From Anisus vortex (Eukaryota; Mollusca; Gastropoda; Planorbidae): a DNA stretch of 64,000 bases. How positions within the stretch are numbered: the first letter of the stretch is position 1; each line of letters starts with the position of its first letter. Under the pieces are notes generated by a model, which had not been told where the DNA came from, searched no databases, and was given only the letters and a program-made list of their open reading frames with translations. This document shows, one piece after another, positions 43,146-54,000 of the stretch. The position numbers were made by a program, and so were the translations under genes. The stretch covers positions 23,582,196 to 23,646,195 of the forward strand of contig OX421494.1 of the NCBI GenBank assembly GCA_949126835.1, given 5' to 3'.

Positions 43146-46100
43146 GTAAGTTTCATTGGTTGCTCTGACTGTCACTAGATTTTGCCCTTGTTAGCGATGG
43201 CACAATGTTGAAAGGTTGAAACTCTGCTTCATCTGCTTTGTGGTGTGTTGAAGTGAATGACTGTTCTGCACGAAATTAATTAATCCGCAAATTATTTATT
43301 TAGCATTAAGCAATTAAAACGACGTGTATAATTCATATTTTCAAATACATAGTGCTAGATAGATAAGCCGGTGATTGGTGAGCTTGTATTGTCCTGAGGA
43401 AAATATCCAAATTCCTTAGCACGCTTATTCGGGTGGGTGCAATCTATTGGCCACACAATCCCCTCATTACAAGTAGATCAAAAAGCCTTTAGTTATTTGT
43501 TTATTACGTAATGAACGCCTAAATATATTACATCAGCCTTACTCCCAACAATCTTATAATTCCTTGACTGAAAAACGCAAACTTATATTATATTGATCAA
43601 TAAAGTATCGAACAATAAAACATAGGCCATAGGCCATAGGCCATAGGCCATTGTCACTGACAGAAGAACTAAGTTGTTAGAGTGTTATAAAGCTGTGAAA
43701 AGTGGAAATTCCGATTGACAACGAATCATTTGACCAAGGAGGAAGACATTCGGTCAGAGAGGGCCACAGAGAGAATCGGGGCAGATGAGACGCAAGAAGT
43801 ATCATAGAGAGTAGAGAGATTGATAAGAGAGAAAGACTCATGACTAGCTATAGATACGTTTATTCTAGACGAGGGAGACTTTCTTTACAGATTTCTAATC
43901 TCTAGCACAGAGTGTTTTGCATTTGTGTATTGGTTGTTTGTTTGTATTCAGCCACACCAGCCTTACGTACAGTCTGTTACTACACCAACTGGGCGCAGTA
44001 CAGAGAAGGGAAAGGGAAATTTGTACCTGAAAACATTGATGCTCATCTATGCACTCACATACTGTACGCATTCGCTAAACCAGAAGGGAATCAGATCAAA
44101 CCCTTTGAATGGAACGACGATGACATGTAAGTTATATTGGAGTTGTTGCTTTTTTAACACAATATCTAATTTGTAAACAACATTGGTCTTGATATATTGA
44201 GTCATTACAATTTGAAACGACTTTGCCAAAAAAAATTGAAAATACTGTATCGTACAAGACTAAAGCGAGAACAAATGGATACAAGTATTCTTTCTTCCCG
44301 AGTGGCATTCGGGTATGGAATGGGTTACGTGAACAAACCAGGAAAACTAGAAACTTAACATCATTTAAAACATAATACAGATGCAAGACTAAACTCGGAC
44401 CACGGATGAGCGTAGGACGCAATTATCTTGTTTATACAAGGAGCGTCCTATAATATATAAGATAAGATAAAATGATTAGCTAGAATATAATAAACTTAAG
44501 ACGCTCGGATGTTACCTTGAAGCTTAATTTAGTATAGTTAAGTCTGGGTAAAGTTCAACATAATGATTGTTCACATAAAATAATATGTCATGTATTAAAG
44601 TCAAGTGCAAAGGTAAAGGGTATGCACAATTAGTGTCTCTAAATGGTGGTCTGAGACAAAGTGTGCCTGAATCTGACAACAACCAGACTTTAATGCTCGA
44701 CTGTTTAGGCCTACTAGGTAGCGCGTCTGGGGCTGCGAATGTGTCGCGTGTGTAGCCAACTTAAAACGAAAAAGTAAAAAATAAAACTAGTTTTAAATAT
44801 CTTATTTTAAATTAAATAAAAATTGTGGCAAACTATTTTACAAGTTAAGGCCCGTAGCTCGCCATCTTTACATTCATTATCTCTCTATTCTATTGAAGGT
44901 GCTGACAATGACGATATTTCGGTCTTTGAATACTATCAAGGAGAATACTTTTTTAATTATATATCAAATATGCAAAACACAAACCGTGGCCCCAAAAAAG
45001 ACATCTTTCTGCCTTATCGATAAATCAACATTTGTTAATTTTTTAACCATTCAATATGAACTCTGAATTAAAGCTTTATTATGATAACAGCTTCCGCCTT
45101 TGACGTTGACAAGTCTGAATTAGGCCTGACCTTTTCGATGGGTATGGATTTATCGTGTTCATGAACTTCCGGTTTATTTCCGGCAATACATGTAGTTTTC
45201 AGCAGGTTTCAAGCATATAGCTTTTGATGGTGCTTGAAAATGTATTTCAACTTCGACTTCTAGTTCTGGTCTTTTACAAATATACAAATGTTACAGGAAT
45301 AGTTATGAGGAAGCCAATCCATATTAAAATTCAAAAGTGAGTATTCGTTAATTAATAATCGACGTAATAGTCGCGTTAAGGTAAATTTAGTTTGCTCTAA
45401 AAAAATAAAGTGGTCAAGAGTAGCGTTTCTTGGCTATTAAAAAACTTGATCAATAGATACGTAAAGACATAAAACGTAAATTCTTTTGCATCAAGCAATA
45501 AGTTTGGGGAAAAAAAGGTCATTCTTCTCGTCTGACGTTCACAATCCATCGTTTCGACAACATCTTTTGGAAATGTAATAAAATGTAATCCTCTACATAT
45601 TTTCTTACTCGCAGTACAACCGTAATGCATCACAAAGACATTTTGTGCTAGTAAATGAACGAATAGGACCGGAAATGTGTGTAGGTTCACCATGCATGCA
45701 TAATCATTAAGACTTGTCAATGCTCACTGTTTCACATGATGCAATGTGCTTTTTGTTTGACAGGTATAACCGTGTGATGGCTCTCAAGAACTCTAATCCA
45801 AATCTCAAGGTTCTCTTGTCGCTCGGCGGTGCAACTGTTGGCTCCGGTCCATTCACAAACATTATCCGTGACGGCAATAGCAGAGGTGCGTTTATCGCTA
45901 ACGCTATATCCTACCTTAGACAAAAAAGGTTTGACGGACTGGACATAGATTGGGAATACCCTGCTCAGTTTGAAAGCCCGGCTTCTGACAAGCAGAAATT
46001 TTTGCAGCTGATGCAGGTAATGGTTTATGTAAGATCGGCTGGTTGGATGGAAGGATAGATTAGTAAATGGATGGATGCTAAATGAGTATAAGGAAGGATT

Positions 46101-47973
46101 GAAGGAAAGTATGGGTGAATGATGGGTACCTGACATTAGTTGGGGTAAAGTAAAGGCGGCTGTGCATATTGCTGGCAAAACAATCACCTATTATGCCGTG
46201 GCCAAAGAAACTGGTGAACGCTGCTTCATCGGACCAATGGATCAATTTGGTCCGACGGGTACTTTACTTGCTTACTATGGGTGAATGGATGAATAGTTAA
46301 ACGAATGAATGGACGAATGTAGGAATGAATGGATAGATAAATGGAAAATCAGATTAATGGATAAATGGAAGAAGGAATAAATGAATAGATGATTGGAATG
46401 GGCGAGGAAGATATGTATGGCTGGAAAGATGGAGGGAGTGAGGAAGTGGAAATATGAAAGAAGCCACGGAAGGCTTAAGGGAGGCAAAGAAATGTGCAGA
46501 AGAAAGGAAGGGCGGATGAAAGAGCAAAGAAGGATGGGAGGCTGGAACTGAGGAAGAGCGATAGAGAGTCGATGTCTAATATTTTAACGCAGCAGCATGA
46601 AAACGTTACATATTATTCACTTTAGGAATTGAAAAGTCACTTTCAAAGTGAGGCGTCTTCGACTGGACATCCACGGTTACTTCTGACTGGTGCTTTCCCA
46701 TCTGGCAAAGACTATTTAGACCATGGATATGACATTGCCGGTCTGGCAGCGTAAGTATTGAACAAGTTCACTCATTAATTTAAAACTCGTTTAAACTTCT
46801 ATATGTTCCTTGGTGGCATTTGGCCATATAATGGGTTACTTGAAATAGTGAGGGAAAAAACGAAAACATAAGCCGTATCAAAACATATATTAAAAGCATG
46901 ACTTGGACACAAACTCACAGAAAAGCTTAGAAAGGGCACTTCTGTAACATGGACCTAAAAGAATGGCGACGTGTGGATTAAGAAATCTTTGGTCCTAGAA
47001 CTACACATTAGGTCGGCGCATGGGCTAACTCACAAATAACCCCCAGAACTACGACAATGCCTCGCATTTGTTATCGAGTTTGTGGTGTGGCAGGAAGGGC
47101 ACGCGTCCTAAACCAAGCCTAGACCTAGAAAAAAGATGCGACCAGTAAGTGATTGTGACCGCTCTAGACGGAAGTGTGACCTATCAAAAACTGGGTCTCA
47201 GCACTGTCGGGCAACATTACAGGTAAACTAAGAGTGCAGCACTCGGTGATGATCCGGCCTTACATACCAATTGAAGAGGTCTTTCTCAAAGCGACGAGAT
47301 TTGGAATAACCTCATACCAAAGTAACGTTTAGCAAGGGAACAAAATTAAGTAAATTATGACCTACTAAATTTATATTTAACCATTTAACCATTCTGTTGT
47401 TTTTTTTTTATTAAATAATCCGGTAAGGATTCAAAACACGTGACAATAGATTCAACTCTCGTGGCAATATAAACTCGTCTCCTATGGGATTCTATCAGTG
47501 GCTTAGCCAGGTTTTGACCCTAGGGGGGGGGGGTGAACTTTTAGGAAAGAGGCCCACTTTTAGCAATTTTTCAGATTAATAGAAGAACTAAGAATTTGCA
47601 CATATCAAGTCTTACAATAATACACTGTGCCTTTGGATACACACAGTATAATTCTGCAGTTTTTATTTCACCAACCACAATTCTTTTCCTAACAAGTATT
47701 AAACTATTAACTATTGAAAATTTATGCAAAATGGATTGCATCTACTGCTCATTTTCGGGATGAACACCAAGTATCAAAAAGTGTTTATAGAATCAACGCG
47801 AATGCTTCAATAGGTCTGCATTTTTCTTCTTTTAATATCGAAAGACGAGATAAATAGCCAGGATAGACATTTTTTAAGATATACAAAAAATTGAGTTTCA
47901 ACATTTTAATTTACTATGTCTATGTTGTCCCTTTTAGAAAACACTGATTCTATAATAATAATGACATTTGTAT

Positions 47974-48007
<34 letters not shown>

Positions 48008-51000
48008 ATATAGCGCGTCTATCCATGCTATGTTAGCATGCTCAGTGCGCTCTGGTTCCACGTTTCAGTTGTGAATGTGCTATAAAAACAAAATTATTAT
48101 ATCGCTGCTAACAAATATAATGCAAGCTCAGAGCGCATTTAACAACTAAGAACACGGATACAATCTATAGGCCAAGAGATACAAAACTAAATGATGATTT
48201 GAAAACTTTACAAACATGGAACAAATAAAAAAACTAAAACAAAATAACCGACCTAACATTTAAGTAAGACAGTAAGTCTCTAAAGCATGTTAACTGAGAT
48301 AAATATTGAAATAATGAGTTTTTAAGTTCTTTTTGAAGGTATCGATGGATCTTGTTTGCCTGAGTTGAATGGGAAGTAGTTTCCACACCTTCGGACCGGA
48401 TATTGAGAAGGCTCTAAAACCAACGGTCTTCAGAGAGAAACGGGGCACTTCCAGAAGCGAGGAGTCGGCAGAACGAAGTGTTCTTTGCGGAATATATGGT
48501 TTAATTAGTTCCTTTCGATAGGACGGCATCTCATTGTTATAAAGGCACTGATGGCAAAGTAGCGCCACTTTATATTCAATTCTGGCTTTTACAGGGAGCC
48601 AATGTAGCCAATGCAGGAGAACTGTCACAGAATCTCGCCTTGGCTTACGCATGACCAGGCGGGCGGCACTGTTTTGAACACACTGTTATTTGGTGACCTT
48701 ATCGTCAGGTATCCCGATTAGCAGAGCATTGCAGTAATCGAGGCGCTATAGTATAAAGGCAGCGGCAAGTTTCTTTGTAGAGTCAAGTGACAAATAGGGT
48801 CGTATCTGACCAAGTCTACGCAGCTGTAAATAAAGGCATCTGCATAGATTTCTAATGTGGGCATCGAAAGTCAACTGAGAATCGAGGATGACACCCAGGT
48901 GTTTTACGTTGTCTGCAAAGGGGATATGGCAGTTCAATACCACCAATGATTTTAAACCCTCAATTTTGGCGATTTTACTCTGAGTAATGCTGCCCTTGTC
49001 AGATTCGTTCCGCCCGTGTACAATCGTTCAGTCACCCACTCACGGATCGTTATCCGGTCACTCTCAAATAAGTGCAGCTCCTAGAGAGGGTGTGCCAAGG
49101 ACTCTTTCTTGGCTATAATGAGTTCGCTATTACGTTTCCAGAGACACATGAATGACTCTGTATCCACTGGTTGGTGGCCTTCACTTCGCACCTAGAGATT
49201 AAATCTGAAAAAGCCGATAGCTTACGAGAGATTCGCTCAGGCCATGTCCTGAGGCTGTTGATGGCCCGTGGCATTGAAAGCGCATCATTGACAACGGCTA
49301 TATCGCCTATCACTTCCGTACCATCTACAAATCTTTCACCGATTGCCTCGATGGTATGTCTGATGGCCCCCATTTCTGTATCGTAGCTGCTGAATGCACC
49401 ACACGGCCCGAACAACTATTTTCTTCAGGTATCCTCCCTTAGATACAGCACAACACAGCACGCTTCTCAACATCTTTCCTGGCACTGCCATCAGTAAACG
49501 CCTTGATGCACGCGTGATATGATGCACAGCAGGGGTCGGCAACCTTTTGCTAACAGTGTGCCAAACTAGGATTGGTAAATCATTCAGCGTGCCAACAGTC
49601 TAAAAGTCAACCTGCTCTATTATATATATTATAGTAGTTTTTATATGACAATTAATTTAACTCCTTATCAAGACCAAGGCCAAAAGCAAAGGAGATTTAT
49701 AGAGAAAATCGTTAAAGCGCCGTATATTTAATACAAAATTAACGATTTTGTGATTATCATCGTTTTTATTTGCATTTACATTAATACAATAATTTATTAC
49801 TAAACTTTTCACATTCAATTGAAATTAATGTCTAAACATTAACATTTGTAAATGTAGATGAGGATCTAACACATACAAATAAATAATATATTTAGATCTG
49901 GGTTTAACTGGGAAAGTACTTTAATGTGATTATAACTTTCAGCATGAAGGTGTTAGCAATGTTAAACGGAATAGATAAATTGTAATCATACAAACTGGGT
50001 AGTTAATAAAATGTTTGAAAATATACATATACATTCTTCAGTCATATAATACTTTAAATTAGATATTTTCACATTTTTTTTTTACAGTTTAATCATTTCA
50101 AAGTTATAAATTTATTGTTTTATAAAAGAAAAAAAAAACAAATTAGAAATATTCGCTCAAATAAAACGGGCTACTTTCCTCCCTTTAATTAAATAACTTG
50201 TCCACTATTGATTCAATGGTGATACCAAACAAGTTATGTTTTGTAACATAACAAATATTACTGACTAATTATTATTTCTTTATATAAATCCAATATTACG
50301 GTATTCATTACAAGATTTAATTATTAGAGGATTTAAATAGTTTACGTTAAACAGTTGTAAATAAACATTACCTGCATTAATTGTCCGTCCATTTAGGCCT
50401 AAGGAGTTTGTATTTTAAACATTAATAATTACCGAAATGACATAATATAGTGCTATTTAAATAAGTCTCTTAAATTTATTAAATTAACTATCTATCTTAA
50501 AATATATGCCTTAATATAGGGATGTACATGTAGTTAAATGTTTTGAAATTTCATGGCAAGATATGTCCAGTTTCAATGCAAATCCATTCCAGTGGTCTTT
50601 GTAAATGCAAGTTCAACTCACTTAAATGTGTTGCTGTGTTATTCAGAAACATCGGCTTCAACAGCCAGTTTTCCTCATTCAGAACCGAAAAATATTAATA
50701 TATTTTATCAATAAAAAAACACCTCTTGTGGGTGTATCGCATGCCATTGAAAATCGCTCTGCGTGACAAGTTTGCCGATCCCTTGTGTACAGTTTCGAGA
50801 GCGGTAACAAGCTTTTATGAGGAGCTACTGTGTTTTCGGACTGCGGGATCAATCAAGCGCATTCGTACCTCCGGTAGATAGGAGAAATATGTGGATGAGG
50901 CTCCACTATCGTCCATATGGTCATGAAGTCCATTGAGATTTCGATCTCTCTGTTCAAGCTGATCACGTGAGTAGATCATAAGTGATCAGAGCCTAAGTGA

Positions 51001-54000
51001 TTCCATAGAGATCTGCCATCTACCCTCCCAGGAATCTAACTTCTTCCTGAGATGCAAGCTTTTCTTCAACCGCTTATGCATCTCAAATGCAGTCGTAACG
51101 GCGGTGAGTAAACCATCCATTGTTTATCCATTTCCCTAATATGTTCACAATTTAAAAAAAATATACATTATTGCACTGAAATGACTCCCAGTATCCTCTT
51201 TTGAGAAATACTAGTTCATGTGAATTTATTGGGCATTGCATAATTTGTGAAGCCGGCTGGCCTAGCGGTTAGCTCACCAGACTGTCAACCAAAAAACCAC
51301 TTGACACGTCGCGGGTTCGATCCCCGCCACCGGCAGATCCCTGTCGCCCTACAGGAGTTTCGGGACTAGATGACGTTAATATTGAGTTGTTATCACATGC
51401 GCTTAACCGGCAGCAGTGAAACCTCTCACAGATTAATAGTCTTCTAGAGCGCACTGAGCATGCTAAAATAGCATGGATAGAAGCGCTATATAAATTACCA
51501 TTACCATTACCATAATTGTGTCAATGATTGCATGAAGTCTTACTGTGTGTCCCATTTGTTCTCTATATGAGATTGTATCAGATTTTCTGTGAAAGCAGTC
51601 TCCTATTCCTGAACAGTCCAGACAGCCGGAGCTGGGGTGTTGTTATTAGCTCCTAGGTTCATAAAGCGGTTTTTTGTCGTGACGTCGTTTTAAAGAAAAC
51701 CATGCATTCCTTTTTCACACATTTGATGAGTCTTGCACGAACTTCAACTTCTTTCTTTTTTTCTTTTTGCCCCATCCAGACAATTGGGACCATTTATTAT
51801 TGGTAGTATTATCCTTTATTAATTTTTGTCTCTAGCTTATGTAGCTATTTTAATATTAAGACAGCAGAATAGTCAGTTCAAGAACTTTTGTGATTATATG
51901 TTAAGAATCCAACAATTTAGCCAGCCAGTCTATGAAATGTAGTTCTCACCTTTCTGTCAGTGTCGCGATCAGAGATATTATGCCACCTCTGGATCAACCA
52001 TAGACAGAGCTATGAGAGACAGAGCTTGTAAGCTAGAAAAAAGGCACCTGCTCAATAGAGAGTAGAACTTGATTGGTGAAACGTGGCATGTTTTCCACTT
52101 TGCTCTCAAGATGGTCCCAGTCTCCTCCCAGAAGTCCAGCTATTTCGCGTGGCATTCGGTCGCACCAGAATGAATCTGTTGAAAAACGGAGACCGGAACC
52201 CTGAAATATATACATATACGTGAAGGTGCAAACACATTTAGGTTGGAGTGTCCGTATTTCAGAAGTATTCAGGAGTATTATAGATCCGGCAGCACTTGAC
52301 ACATCCGGTCTGTAACTACATATAAAAGCAAAGAGGCTTTTTTTGCGCATCACTGTTACTCATCCCCCCTTAGTCTTTTGTCTTGAGTAGTATCCGTTTT
52401 CTTTCATGCAAAGACCACACTTTTCAGTCATTTAAAATGTTTCACTCTTTTAAAATTATTAAACTCTGAAATAGTTCACTTTTTATACATTAAAAAGCAC
52501 TATTTTTGTGATTGAAAGGGTATTTAGTCATACTTGGAAAGAGACCACTTTTTAAATCCGAAAAATGTAATTAATGTACCAGGGATGACTAAATCTCTTG
52601 ATTTAGGAAAATGGTCACATGACCCACATTGGCCACACCCCCAAAATTGTAGCGATATACATTTTTCGGCCACGGAATTTAATATTTCGGCCGGTGATTC
52701 TGTTGAATAAATTTAATATGTAAAGATAAAAGCTGTGTAGAAAATAGTCAGTTTAGATTTAAAGACAGTAAATTCATGTCTCTGATAGTAACATAGTGTA
52801 GGCTATGAATCAGAACTTTATAAGACATTTTAGACCCACATAAAGAAAATAAAAAATTAACCAATGTTTACAAAGGTCACAAATATATTATGATCTATAA
52901 GTGAAGTAAAATTATGATTCCGGCTATTCAAATAAGGCAATGATCTGGTTATCAAATGAAATAAAAACTAAATTTATTAATTACATTGTAACAAAATAAT
53001 GCAATAATGTAATTTAAAGAATAAAAGAATAAAACAAGAAATAGTATAAAGTATGATTTTATTATTAATGTAATTTTTTTTCTTGAAAAGGCCCTTTTGT
53101 CTCGAAAATGGCTACGCTACTGTATTCTATATATAACATTCGAGAAGGATCTAATGAAGTTATGAGGGAAAGAGGAGCAGTGAAAATGAAAGTTAGAATA
53201 TGACATGATTTCCTTTTTTATTCTAAGAACGAAATTGATTTTTTGTATTTCCCTTGTTACATTATTTTGTATCGTACTTTGTCGACTGAGTTTTATCTTT
53301 GTTCGTTTCAGAGCCATGGACTTTATCAACATCATGACTTATGACTTTCATGGACCATGGGGAAACACGGTTGGGTTCAACAGTCCACTCTACGCTCACC
53401 CAAGTGAAACGGGATGGAGTTCTCAACTCAACTTGGTCTGTATGGCTTTATCCACTCTTATTTATTAAAAGCGAAATTTTAAAAAACACTACGACTCAGA
53501 GACAAATAAAATGGTCGCGTCAGACTAATTTATATAGCCTTTTGGCGCAGCGTTCACAAGTTCCCTTGATCACGAGTGTGGCCAGAGAAATGGCCCAGCT
53601 GCCTTTAATTATCTCCGAACTAAACTAATGTAAGGGACAAACCCTAGCCACCACCAGAATTCTACCTAAGGATCTTCGGTGTGCCAGTCAACCGCGCTGC
53701 CGCCCATTTACCATTTTGAAGCAGACAATAAACGTTTTGTTTATGAGACATATTGTCAATCAGCAGTCCTTTCAAACTGGTTTTGAAAGTTTGGGTCAAA
53801 CGATATGTATTTAGTGTTTTATAATGTAAAAAAACTTTAAGAAATGTATATAAAATAAATAAAACAATTAAAAAATTAAATGTAAAGAATAAACGAACAT
53901 GTATTTTGGCCTTTATATAGCCTACATATTTTATATTATATAAACATGTATTTTGGTCTATATATAGCCTACATATTATTATATAAACATGTATTTTGGT

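Larger units (their letters stand above)
47488..53130. mobile_element. 5.6-kb composite bounded by hAT-type ends in intron 4
   Basis: Left end CAGTGGCTTAGCCAGGTTTT at 47,496; right end ATGGCTACGCTACTG at 53,122 (inverse CAGTAGCGTAGCCAT). The 8-mers next to them are GATTCTAT (47,488-47,495) and TATTCTAT (53,123-53,130), 7 of 8 identical. Inside are a CR1-like LINE, an RNase H-bearing LINE piece, a 1.26-kb hAT element, a SINE and an exon-like segment. No transposase of its own was seen. This could be one old hAT element bloated by insertions, or two unrelated solo ends. Confidence 0.55.

Noticed and set aside
45732..46187. Minus-strand open frame of 151 residues
   Set aside because: It is antisense to chitinase B exon 3 and then runs into SINE sequence.
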